Source of the DNA: Cyclina sinensis
Lineage: Eukaryota; Mollusca; Bivalvia; Venerida; Veneridae
Length of the DNA stretch: 64,000 nucleotides
Direction of reading: 5' to 3'
NCBI GenBank assembly: GCA_012932295.1
Contig: JAAONU010000009.1
Span: forward strand, 1,415,197-1,479,196
Positions within the stretch are counted from its first letter, which is position 1. Each line of letters starts with the position of its first letter. Shown in pieces: positions 27,345 to 38,649 of the stretch. A model generated the notes under the pieces. It ran no database searches. It saw only the letters and a list, made by a program, of their open reading frames with translations, and was not told the DNA's origin. The translations under genes were made by a program, and so were the position numbers.

Positions 27345-27393
27345 TGTAAGCTCTGTTTGCAATCATAGAGCTTATGGCAAATAGAGCTTACGC
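27345..27393. repeat. Imperfect inverted repeat (stem 14 of 15)
   Basis: GTAAGCTCTGTTTGC (27346-27360) pairs with GCAAATAGAGCTTAC (27377-27391) around a 16-base loop. The loop itself repeats ATAGAGCTTATG, and AAGCTCTGTG recurs at about 27450, so the phrase AGAGCTTA is present four times in about 110 bases in alternating orientation. Confidence 0.6.
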
Positions 27394-28950
27394 TTGAGCA
27401 TTCTGTGTCAAGGCGTGACGTATACAGCTCACATACACAATAAGCTCTGTGCGTCGAAAAGGCATGGCTTACAATATATGGAAGATGGTATGTAAAATCA
27501 TACACAGGTAATATAAATCCCCACGAAGGATTTGGAGAGCATATAATGGAAGTGGACCTTACGTCCGTCTGTCTGTCTGTATGTAAGTTTTGACCTCTTT
27601 TTTCTAGTAGTCACCCGGAACTTCACAGGAATCTTTAATTACAAAAGTTTTTGCGAATATTACAGCATTAATAAAGTGCAATGCTTCCGACGTTCACCCC
27701 TCCTTCTGCACCAGTTTAAGCGAAAGAAACATTCCAAAAATTACGGAGACATGTTGGAACTACTTTCAACCTATCCTATTACACAAACGAATCTTCAGTG
27801 TAGCATGGGGCTTAATTACACGGAAAATGCCGGAGATGACCAGTTGGAACGATTGATTAACCTACCTGCATAACAATACATATAATTACAGTATGATCAT
27901 TTGCAACTCTGACGTCATCATCGGTTTTCTCCGGAAATTGCCTTAGAAGTAAAGGAGATAGGTCATTCGGAACACCTCGGGCGACTTCAATAAGTCTTTA
28001 TACGAAGTTGTCGGAAAAGACCGAGTTGTTACGATTGGAGATAGGTTGGAACTACTTTCATTCTACTTTATTAAACGGGCGAATCACATTTTGTGTATTC
28101 TTTAGCTCTAAAAGCTTTTTCCATTTACAGTCACTTGATGTTTCATCGAAATATACGCCAAGGAAGTATGCGGTTTTTTCTTATGTTGAATTACATGATA
28201 TCTATCTGTCATTCGATTTAAACTTAACAATAGACCTTTTTGTGACGATCTAAATACGTTATGTGTATAAAAATATATTGGCAGACAATCAACGCTCTTC
28301 GAAATTGATCTAATGCCGACTACCTATAGTAAATAACGCAATTTCTTTAAGGGAAACACCAAAGGTCGCACTATATTTTGCGCTCAATTAGAAAAAAAAC
28401 GAGTAAAACAAATGGCTTCCGACCGCGTCTTATTACATCGCGATTAATATTCATGTAATTGTTTGCTGATAAAATTTCATATCATCTAGGTAACCCTTTC
28501 TGTCTGCTAACTTAATATGTTTTACCAGTATGATCTCTTCTTCACGCGAACATCAAAGTGGAGCTCTTTATCGTCTTTTTATCGTCTTTTTATCGTCTTT
28601 CCTACACATTATATTGTATTTGATTTTTATCACAGAAGAGAACGGTTACAGACAAAGTACTCAGATAAGTTTACAATCGTTATTTTCACGTTGAGTGCAT
28701 GATATGGGTAGGAAGCTATGTAACAAAACGTAAACAACAATCCAGAAATATTATAAATCATATCGAAAGAACTGATTTAAGCACATTTCTTCAATTTTAT
28801 AATATAGCAAATACCTAAAAATATGGTTTTTGAAATTAGGAATGTCTTTGAAAATTCTCTTAGGCAGAGAGATTTTCTCGAACTGGTTTTGTAACTTAAA
28901 CTTTTTCATCCGCTGTTATATTTGGAAATATTTTTCAATTTTGACTCTAA
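27394..28950. other. Gene-free stretch with a dispersed direct repeat
   Basis: GGAGA..TTGGAACTACTTTC occurs at 27745 and again at 28037, each followed about 20 bases later by an ACG(A/G)GCGAATC-like or ACGAATC phrase. A TCTG run lies near 27.57 kb. At 28567-28606 the phrase TTTATCGTCTT is tandemly repeated three times. No exon is recognised. Confidence 0.5.
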
Positions 28951-29099
28951 ATTAACTTAACTTAACTTAACTTAACTTAACTTTACTCAGCTCAGCTCGT
29001 CTCGGCTGAGCTCGGCTCGGCTCGGCTCCACTCCGCTCCACTCAGCTCCACTCCACTCTACTTTTTACTTCACTCCACTTTACTTCACTTTATTTTACC
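28951..29099. repeat. Graded pentanucleotide array
   Basis: Six or so CTTAA units pass without phase break into CTTTA, CTCAG, CTCGT, CTCGG, CTCCA, CTCCG and CTCTA units, then after a two-base shift into CTTCA/CTTTA. The 5-base period is kept while the last two or three bases change, moving from AT-only to GC-rich and back. Confidence 0.85.
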
Positions 29100-30735
29100 T
29101 TAAATGCAGTCTGATCTTTGTCTACCTAGACAGTTTACACTGGTAAGATTTCATTTAACACCCCTAAAAGGGTTGAATGGATCTGCCCAATCTTACTGAT
29201 GGACTCGTACATTCTGAGACATTCAGACTACTCTGAACCATTTAAATATTTGATGTGGAACATTTGAAAACCTGACATTGTCACGAGATTGTTCAGGGGA
29301 TGACAGCAGCAGTCTCTGATACATTCCTCTAAAAAAGTTTTTTTCTTCCACATTTTCGATACACAATTATTTGTCCCTATTACTTTTTTGTAATGTGATA
29401 TAAAAATGATGCTATAAAATATGTTTTCTATTCTAATATATCGATCATTAACTACATTTGTAGAGTACGGCTTACGACAATGAAAATACCGTAATGAATT
29501 ACGCAACAAAATGACGTATTAAACATGTATGAACATGGCATTGTTTGTAGGCCTATTCCTAACTGCTGAATGAATATTGTACATGTTTCTCGCTGTAATT
29601 GTTTTCAGTTAAAAAAGGGACTGGCCTAAAACAATTTACTAGTCTTCATCATACCCATAGTGTTTACATAAAAATAAAAGATGAAAAAAAGTTTCACTTG
29701 GGAAAATATTTGGTAAACAAAATAACAATTACAATACTGTCATTAGTGAGTCACTAATTAGTAGTCATTATAGGAGACCAAAACTTGCTTTTCAATTTGA
29801 AATAATTACAAGTTTTATCTTTTTACGCATCCCGACAGATTTTCTGACTAACTTAACAGCCGACTTTGATCATTTTTACGGGTGGGTTTAGCCATCAATG
29901 ACTTGCAAACACTGGAAAATGAAGTCGTTTGGAGTGAAATTACTACCGCTTACATCTTATACAAAAAAGTAACTTAACAATGCAAGTCCTTATCTCTTGA
30001 CTTTAACCGTTATAAAGATTCTCTCATGTTTGAAACTGTAAATCAGATAGGGAAGGAAACGGTAACAAAAGATTGACAGCTTGAAACAATCTGAAAAGAA
30101 TGAATCTTTAAGACTAAAGGCATGTTAGACAAAGGAAATAGAAAGACTTAATAAATTTTCGATTAAATGTTATATCCACTCGGTTAAATTGTTATGTAGT
30201 TGTAGTAACGGGTCAAATTAAAATCATATGGCATTGTATGTCAACAAGGACTTATAAGCCTATTTGATTTAAATAAAAGTACTGTTCTGTTCTTTTCTGA
30301 GATTTTCGTATAATTCCAAAAATTCAAAACCTGTTTATCCATCTTTCACAAATTTGCAATTACTGTGAGAAAGATACTGTGACCTCTTGATATTTTCTCG
30401 CAATTATTGGTATAAATTTAGTCTAAGAAAACGTAGTTATGTAAAAATATTTCTCTTGTTCGAATCGATCATTGTCAGAATTTTGCCCATTTTATGTAAC
30501 TACTTCCATGGAATTATTTCTAAAAGTGGTCCTACGTTATTAGAAGTAAATTGTATACAGATATTTGTGCAACTGATTATAAAAAAACATCTAAAACTGA
30601 TTTAAGAATAAGTTTAAAAAAATTAGCAAAATATTCTATTGATATTTAAAAGTAATTATCAATATATTAACTTGTATTATATTTTGAAATTAAAGTTGAA
30701 AAAATAAAATGATTATTTTACTTCTATTTTTATTA
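29100..30735. other. Gene-free stretch
   Basis: AT-rich, with no recognisable exon, RNA gene or element. Confidence 0.5.
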
Positions 30736-30737
30736 AA

Positions 30738-30990
30738 ATGACATTTCATCGTAATAATAATCGAAAAAATCATCAAAATCATCATTATCATCGTCGTCGT
30801 CGTCGCCGCCATCATCACCACAATCTTCATTTTCATCATTATCATCATCATAATCATATCGTCGTCGTCGGCATCATCATTGTCGTCGTCGTTGCCGCTA
30901 TCATCATCATAATCATCATTTTCATCATCATTATCACATCATCATCGTCATCATATTTCTCACTATCATCATATCATTTTCACCATGATA
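30738..30990. repeat. Mixed (ATC/GTC)n trinucleotide array
   Basis: Alternating blocks of ATC and GTC trinucleotides, with some GCC, over about 250 bases. It stays open in one frame (His/Arg/Ile-rich) only because of its period. Confidence 0.85.
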
Positions 30991-31001
30991 GTAAAAATTG
31001 A

Positions 31002-33002
31002 AGAAAACATTAACATAGAAATAACTTTTAGTAATAAAATAGCACTAAATGAAATTAATAATAACGATATATCTACCGCTGATTATAGTTATTATATAAA
31101 TATAATTTTATATATCTGTTATTTATTATACTTGCCAACAAAAGATACGCAGCAGTAATAGTCACTATTCATAAAACTGCATTATTAACATGTAGTACTT
31201 TGCTTCTAGAATTCTTGCCCGTCAAGGCTGATTAGACATTTCAGTTGATGGGTCGAGCTAATACTGGTATGTACTATCTCTCTAACACTCGCGCTCTCAG
31301 TATATACAAAGCGAACGGTGTCTTAATTACAGAACTGCCTAGGTTTAAAGGACAGGAGACTATTATTTTCTCAGTGTGTCTTTTTTTATCGTCGAGGGAT
31401 ACGAAAATTAGCGGCTTGCGTCACTTACCAATTTTAGATCATACACCTTTGTAATGGTTTTCGTTTTATTACGAACATGCTCCTGTATTTAACCCGGTCT
31501 TAGCCGAAAGTACGGTCATTTGACGTGACGTGCAGAAATCGGACGGACTTTATCTCTTCTCGCCTGAAGAAACAGTTGGAAGCACTTATAACTTTTCATT
31601 GGAGATACAGAGGTGAAAAAAGGTGATGACACAGACTGATATGAAATATAAGAACTGTATTTCATTTTTGTAAACTTTAAAATTTGATGTAATTATGATG
31701 CAGGTGATAACGTGTTTGTAACGGTTTATTCTCAGTACCGTGCTGAAAAGGTTCGAAGATGTGCCGATAAGCTTGCGGAAATATTTTGATGGTGTTTATT
31801 AATAAACTAAATCTTCTGGATACTGGAATTTAAAATCTGATTTGAAATAATTTCAAAACATGTGAGTATGTGAATGCTGGAAAAGATGTACAATTTATGG
31901 ATTTTATTCATAAGAGGGATTATTTTTTACGCATAGAATAACTTTGAATTAAGAAAAAAAGCTTTTCTGAACAGTGTATTGTAAAATTGTACATAGAAAC
32001 ATTGTTTTGATAGACATTAAATCTTATTTCTTGGTGGTTGTAAATATCAAAAACAAGGCTAAAAATATTACACAGAACAATTAAAGAGGCCTTTTTAATC
32101 AACTATACGGTACTGTTGTGAATTATAAAATATTAGAATATAAAAATAAACACGACGAGCATGGAATTGTAAATGCACATATTATAATGGAGACATTATA
32201 CGACAGAGTAAAGATATTTAAAATATCATATGTATAATAAGTGAAACTAAGCAACGAGTGGAAATTTATTTCAAACTTTTTTCGTCTGCACAGAAATCTT
32301 GGAATAACAGAAAAGGAAACAAAGAGAAAAGAAAAAATGAGATAAACTCAAGATGATGACGATGATGACACAATTCTCTATTCGCAACCATCATGTATAT
32401 ACCTAGGGGATCTTCACTCTATTGTCTTGTATATCTATACACCTGTATCGTCTGCTACACTGCAGCGTATTTTGGGTAATGTATTTTTTCTCTCAATTTT
32501 TATTTTTCTCAAATAATCTATAAAGATAAATACTTTTGAATCATTTCCTTTTATATCTTTGCTCGAGTTTATAAGTGTTGCGATGTCTTGAAGGGCAGTC
32601 TACGGACGGACGGATCCAGAACATAGTCGGTGTGGAAGAAATATATTAGCACAGACAGACGTATGGACAAAAGTTCAGACACAAATAAGAGACATATAGG
32701 TAAAATTTGTTGTTATTCATACAAACAAACATACGAGATGAAGAAAGACAAATAGACAGGGTTTTTTTATTTATTTTTATTTTTTTTATTTATTTATATT
32801 TTTTTGTATTTACAGAACTCAAAATTCTATTTAACATGAAAGAAGAGATCAAATTTATCCATTTACACGACATTTGCTAAATCAACAATGAAAATGAGTA
32901 AACAATGTAAATGTGTCATTTCTATATGAAGCTCGAGTTTATAATTCAAATAATAACATCAAAAAGCAAAATAATCACGCAGTGTTATTCTACCGCGGCA
33001 CC
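31002..33002. other. Gene-free stretch
   Basis: No exon recognised. A T-rich tract lies at 32762-32812 and a short GAC/GGAC-type run near 32.61 kb. Confidence 0.5.
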
Positions 33003-33295
33003 GCTTTTATCTATCATCGGTACCGGTTGCTCATATGACCGATACCTCCCCCCCCGGCACACCCCCCCCCGCACCCCGCCAGTTCCCCCACCCCTCCTCT
33101 GAAGCATTTAGTTTGTTAAGGATAATGCATAATTAATAGATCATCTATTCCAGTTTAACGTCCTTAGTGTGTAGCGCCGATACATGAAAAATCGGTTAAA
33201 TGTCTCATCTCAAAGACGGTGGAGGAGCCGGGGGTCAGACATGCGACCCCTGGGTTACCAGTCCAGCGCGTTAATAGTGGACCACTGATCTTGCC
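33003..33295 (-). mobile_element. Diverged SINE family A copy, antisense, with C-rich insertion
   Basis: Read on the - strand, the tRNA-like head (GTGGTCCAC near 33288, GCTGGACTGGTAACC, GGCTCCTCC) lies at the high-coordinate end. The GAGACATTTAACCGAT and GACGTTAAAC-like body follows, and the 3' hairpin phrase GGTCATATGAGCAACCGGTACCGATGAT lies at about 33011-33043. The GATA tail is lost, and a C-rich stretch unlike other copies interrupts the body at 33045-33100. Confidence 0.75.
33048..33094 (-). other. Potential G-quadruplex (C-rich on + strand)
   Basis: Runs of C at 33048-33055 (8), 33062-33070 (9), 33074-33077 (4), 33085-33089 (5) and 33091-33094 (4) are separated by at most seven bases. 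On the - strand this gives five G runs, more than enough for an intramolecular G-quadruplex. Confidence 0.7.
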
Positions 33296-34740
33296 CTACC
33301 GTTTTAATCATCCGACCATGCGTTTTAACAAATCATTAAAAAATAAAAAATAAAAGGTTGTATTTATTTGACTTGCATCATATTTGCGTATAACTTATAA
33401 AATAATCTTTTTTTCAGATAGTACAGGACAAAATAATACATAACATAATTCTATCTTATTGTATTTCTGTGGTTCAAGAACTGTGAAGTAGATGTGTATA
33501 AATCCAAATTGTAAGAAACACAAAAAGGAAGGGAGCATTTCGCCATAAACTGTAGTATCATATTTCGTTTTGAATATTCATGAATTTCGTTATGATGCAA
33601 AAGTAACAACGTGTTTAAAATCTTTTTTCTAAATATTCAAAATTTAATTTTTTTTTTTTATATTGCAAAATTTTCGAAATTCGATTTCTCTTAGGCTAAA
33701 GATTCGGACTTCGGTATCATTATTGCTAAATATAAAATTCTCGATGCATCTTTGCTAACATATCAATTTATGAGAATTTTTTTCTGAATATCATAATTGT
33801 GTGTAAGTTGATATTTTCAGTTAAATATGATTAAAATGGATACATATTTTTAATTCTAGCTCATTGTTCAAGCTGTGTTATTTATTAGCATTGAAATTTA
33901 AAGAATTACAAACCAAAAATAGGCGGGTCCGTACTTTGTCAAACTGTATTCAGAGTTATAGGACCTAATCCTTTGATGTAAGACATGCTTGGACACCTGA
34001 TGTATTTCAGCAAGGAATATTCGGAATGATGAAAGTTTCTGATCTAAAAAATGAGATTTATAACTTATATATTGTACGTGATAATGCTAATTTTTAGTTT
34101 TGATCGTATTGCTTTGGTATTTATCATGATAATGATAATATTAGTTTGTTACATTTGTAAAGTCAAAACTGACAGAAAAGACGAAATAAATTTCGTTAAC
34201 AACTAAGGTATAAATTAGTGATGATGAATATGATGCATATTATCATGATGATGATGATGATGATGACGATGGTGGTGGTAGTGGTGGTTAACATGTCGCC
34301 AGGAATCTGCCATTGATAAAATCTGAGGTTAAAATTACATAAACAGTAGATAAACTAACAGTTAAGTAGATCATTAAAAACTACTGTGTAATGCATATTC
34401 CTCTCTGTTTGGTTTGGATAACACGAAGTAATTCATCACCAAAATAAATTGTCTCCAATGAACAATGCTAGCATTTATTTTACTATAAACCACTTCGTCT
34501 TGAAGGTCAAATACACTAGAAGTAGGGGCAAATGTTTGAGTTTTACATGGTATTTTTACATAATGTCCCGTGTTACTTCGCTGTGTTTCTTCATCATGTT
34601 TACAGACCCTTTCTACTTAAAGCGACTGACTCATAGAATTAAGCTTAGAAATGTTTTTCTTTAAAATTAAAGAGACGTTAATATACTATGAACAGATATA
34701 ATTTTTATGCTTCGATAGACCATGAAACTTGAAGAAAAAA
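33296..34740. other. Gene-free stretch
   Basis: AT-rich sequence without a recognised exon. It contains a short (GAT)n/(GGT)n array at 34241-34287. Confidence 0.5.
34241..34287. repeat. (GAT)n grading into (GGT)n
   Basis: ATGATGATG passes into GACGATGGTGGTGGTAGTGGTGG with the 3-base period maintained. Confidence 0.75.
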
Positions 34741-34743
34741 GTA

Positions 34744-34826
34744 TGGTTTCAACAGGATTCGAACCCATGCCCTTCCGGTCAGTAAAAGTAAGGGCAACAA
34801 CTGCACCATTTGAGCCAAAGTACTTG
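34744..34826 (-). mobile_element. tRNA-like SINE head
   Basis: On the - strand TGGCTCAAATGGTGCAG resembles a box A region, and GGGTTCGAATCC is a perfect box B. The string GCCCTTAC...GGAAGGGC sits between them like an extended arm. The acceptor ends do not pair, so this is a tRNA-derived repeat rather than a functional tRNA gene. Confidence 0.55.
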
Positions 34827-35325
34827 TTCCTACCAGGAGTTAAAATAAACAATAAAAAAGTATCTACCCCATGACTAAGGGGGTACATTTTATATTATGA
34901 TGTGCTTTTGTATAATTAAAACTAGAATTTCAAAATGTATACACATTTTCTTTCTATCGTTGACCTATCTGTGCGTCTAGTAGCTTTAAATATAAAATAG
35001 AGATCGCCTGATTTGCCCGTAAATATACGGTTTCGGGTCTACCCCACCCCACTCCCACATTCCCTCTGATGTTTCTGTTGTGAAATAAAGAGAACCACTA
35101 TGCAGGTCTAATCTTAATTATATTCACTGAATTAAAGATAATATATTTTAAGTAAGATGAGAGAAGTTCTTACAGTACCTTTCACAGTTTGTCTTCAATA
35201 ATCTTCGACATGCGATCTCGTGCCCTATCGATTGAAAAGTGTTTTACTTTCGACATGTAAAAGTAACATTAACAACAACAACAACAACAACAATAGTTTA
35301 TATTAAGCTAAATCAATATATATTT

Positions 35326-35591
35326 GCTGGACTGGTATACAAGGGGTCCCGAGTTCGATCCCCCGCTTCTCCACTAACGTTACAAATAGTCTTTCGGATG
35401 AGACGTTAAACCGAGAAACCATGTATCAGTGCTATACACTGAGCATGCAAAAGAACCACGGGTGTCTCTGGAATGGGATGGTTTCTGTATCTTGCACTAC
35501 CCCTACAGCATAAAATAACTAATCTCTTCAGGGGGCGTCTGTCATATGGGCAACCGGTACCGACGATAAATAAGCTCAAATAGATAGATAG
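35326..35591 (+). mobile_element. 5'-truncated SINE family A copy
   Basis: It begins at GCTGGACTGGTA within the anticodon-arm region, so box A is missing. It keeps box B (GAGTTCGATCC), the GAGACGTTAAACCGAG body, the CGGTACCGACG 3' hairpin phrase and the GATA tail. It is about 265 bases and highly similar to the 15.6 kb copy. A 5'-truncated structure is what incomplete reverse transcription produces. Confidence 0.88.
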
Positions 35592-36621
35592 ACATTTTAT
35601 TTGATATATATGTCCTCATAGGCATGTTAGCCTGCTGGATATTTGAGAAATAAAATCTTGAGTCTTGAAATCTTAAATTTTGCCGTTGGCTATTGAACAG
35701 CAGACTATCAGACAGACAGATTTATGCAATATGCAATTTAAATACTAGATAGGTAAAAATACAGTAGGAAAAATGTAATTTACATATACAATAATTTTAT
35801 AGAACTATAATAGTCGTACACATAATTTTCTAAGGAAAAATGTTTCTACAATTTTGATACATAAATTTAAAACATGTAAAATGTGCAGGTACTAGAAATG
35901 AAGCTGACAGACACAGCATACATGTGGAAATTAAAAACACAATGTGTTACACAAATCCACAGTATATGACAATGAAAAGATCTTGGTAGCTTATATCATA
36001 GAATATGTCTGCTTGATGATTTTTACAAGCACTTTTAGGGTCTAAGCTAACTTCTTAGTACCCATGCAAAAGAAAAAAGGTCAAAATCTATTCAGGAGTG
36101 TTCAGGAGTATTCTCTTTTCTTACACCTGTCTTTCCCTTTGATGTTGGTCCAAAAAACGCATGTTTCAAAGAAATATCTAAACTATTCGCCCACGTGTAT
36201 TCTTTCTAAAACATACGGGAAATCGCGCATCATTTAATCAAACTATGAATATTACGTATAACCACTTGTGTACGTAAGATTCAATGATAACATGCTTTTT
36301 TTCTATGATAATGATCACTTAAGATAATTATGATCATATCAAATATTCCTAATACACCGTTTCATGTGGAAATGGGGAACCGACCTTTATGTCAAAAATT
36401 TTCTTAATTAAAGGTATCAAAAAGTAATTCCTCTTTTTCTCAAATAGTAACCTGTCGTTTTAATGTAAAAAGCATCAAAGTTGATAATTCAACTAAGTTT
36501 AAGAAGGAACAGATAGTTATGAAATGATTTAAATGCAATATTCGTAATTCTTCTTTTTCAGAAATTTTGGAATCATGATTTCCTAGAAGAACTTAATTAA
36601 AGGTCTCTTTTGTTGAAATTG
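35592..36621. other. Gene-free stretch
   Basis: AT-rich sequence between SINE copy 35.3 kb and the TIR element at 36.6 kb. No exon recognised. Confidence 0.5.
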
Positions 36622-36926
36622 TTAAAGAGACATTCACTAAAATTTAGAACATCCCAAATCAAAATCATATAAAACCGAAGGATACTGAACAAGTCATGAC
36701 CCGCTGCTAAGGTGTCAGTCCAAAAAGTTTAAGTTCAACAGATAAACTGGTATTTATAATGTGCAATTTTGAGCGGATAGCCAAATAAGTATAAATGAAC
36801 CATTTTTTTGGTGTCTTGTGTCCTGCAGAGACGTTTTTGACCATATGATTTTCTTTACATTATCATGAGCTTATAGAATACGTCTGTAGGGTATTGCTGT
36901 TTAATTTAAGGGTATTTTCCTTTATA
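36622..36926. mobile_element. TIR element (MITE-like), copy 2
   Basis: The left end TTAAAGAGACATTCAC and the right end, on the opposite strand TATAAAGGAAAATACCC, are diverged versions of the ends at 15.16-15.49 kb. Internal sequence GGATACTGAA...GTGTCAGT...TTTATA is shared with that copy in the same order. No coding capacity. It is older than copy 1, judging by the poorer inverted repeats. Confidence 0.55.
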
Positions 36927-38645
36927 GCGCATGCTTAAATACGAATTATTTTTATATTTCTTTATTATTTTTACATATGTTATTAAATAAATTTAATTAA
37001 TTCAACTTTTCTCAATGTTATCATATGAATAACTTGATGGTTTTCAAAAAAGTTAACAAATAAGATATGATGTTTTCAAATAAGTAATATCAAGTTTCAC
37101 ATTATCTTGTTCCTCTGAAAATCTGTCTTTACCTTGTAAAGACGTCAGCTCTTCTTGAAAACTATTAATATTTGTTTGATCTTCATAACTTGTTGTATAT
37201 TCAAAAACATTATATAATGTTTTATGCTTGATGAAGATGTTATTGCGTGTTATTTCTATTGTTATTAAATAAGTGATTTGATATTGGTGATGTTATTCAT
37301 TCGAGGGTATCTGTCACTGGACCTGAGGTTGAAGGAATATTATGAAATAGTAAAGTCTCCTGGTAAATAAATATGGAAGCGTTTCTGTCTTCTCTTTTTC
37401 CTTGTTGTTTTTGTTGTTGTTGTATTTTTCAGATTTACTTTCTCTTTGATAAATTGCAATAGGAGAGTGTGTATTCTTAAAACAGAGAATACAAATGCTT
37501 TGCTTTGATTGTTGAAATTTGTCTTTTCCACTCATAAGAATAGATTTTATGGACTTTTACACAATATGTATAAGATCTATTCACGGCATTTATTTTTTCC
37601 TAAACATTAAGTGTGTTGAAATTTTAACTCATCCATAAAAAAAATCGTAGCATGCCATAAATAATATGCTATTTCATAATATCAAGAATAAAAAAATGTT
37701 TGATTGGTTGAAGTTAAAGTTGCAAAACTAGTATAAGCCTGAAGAAACTAAACTGATGAACAATGAATTATATTAATTATACGAATAAATTAAATAATAA
37801 ACAGTAAAACTGTAAAAGACATGTTGATTATATGGAATTTGAAAGACTATTATATAACTTGTAATATTCATTCACATTGCTTTTCTAAGGTAAACTTAAT
37901 TGTCAAGAGTACACAAGATTTTTTGTTGATGAAAAGCTTATTTATACGGAACGTTACTGGAAACCGCGTTCCATAGTTCCAGAAAGTTCCGTTGTGTGAG
38001 ACGCTGTAACGTTAATAAATAGCCTGCGCATATTTCAAATCTACAAAATTGTTTCAGAAAATATGGGATCTTTTATTAATACTTACACAGTTAACCAATC
38101 TTACTTATTGTTATTCTTATGCTTAACAAGTGGTGATATTTTTTTCTCTTTTGATAAACAATAGGAACACGAATGAGTGAACACTACCCACTTAATTGTT
38201 CTTGAAAGATTGTTTTTTCCGTTAGACATGACACTAATTGTTGGAATTCTGTCGTCAGAATTAACAATTATTGGCTAGGAATTCACAGTTTTTATATATT
38301 AGTTGTATCTGCAGAAGGGCGAGTTTTTATATAACTGAAGTCTACAGAAACAAAAGAAGTTTTCTGTGATCTTTCATTCAATCTTTAAATATCAGAATTC
38401 TTTCTGGCCTTAAAGTGTAATAAGTTTTATTTCTGTTCTCCGACAATAGATTCAGGTTATACAGAACCAAATCATTGTTGATGGGAACCAGTCGGTTTTG
38501 TCTCGATGAAAAGAAAAAGTTGAAAAAGGATTATGCTTAACATGGGGTATGTAAGAAAATGGAAGAACTTGTTAGACAATACAATAATTTAAAGCATTTA
38601 AAGATCAGTTGTCTGTTTTGCTCTTGATCATACTGAAGACGCGAC
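36927..38645. other. Gene-free stretch
   Basis: AT-rich with no recognised exon; short poly-GTT near 37.41 kb. Confidence 0.5.
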
Positions 38646-38649
38646 AAAA

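Noticed and set aside
28951..28985. Telomere-like repeat
   Set aside because: CTTAA is not TTAGGG or TTAGG, and it grades into unrelated pentamers.
30738..31001. His/Ile-rich open frame
   Set aside because: It is a translation of ATC/GTC trinucleotide repeats.
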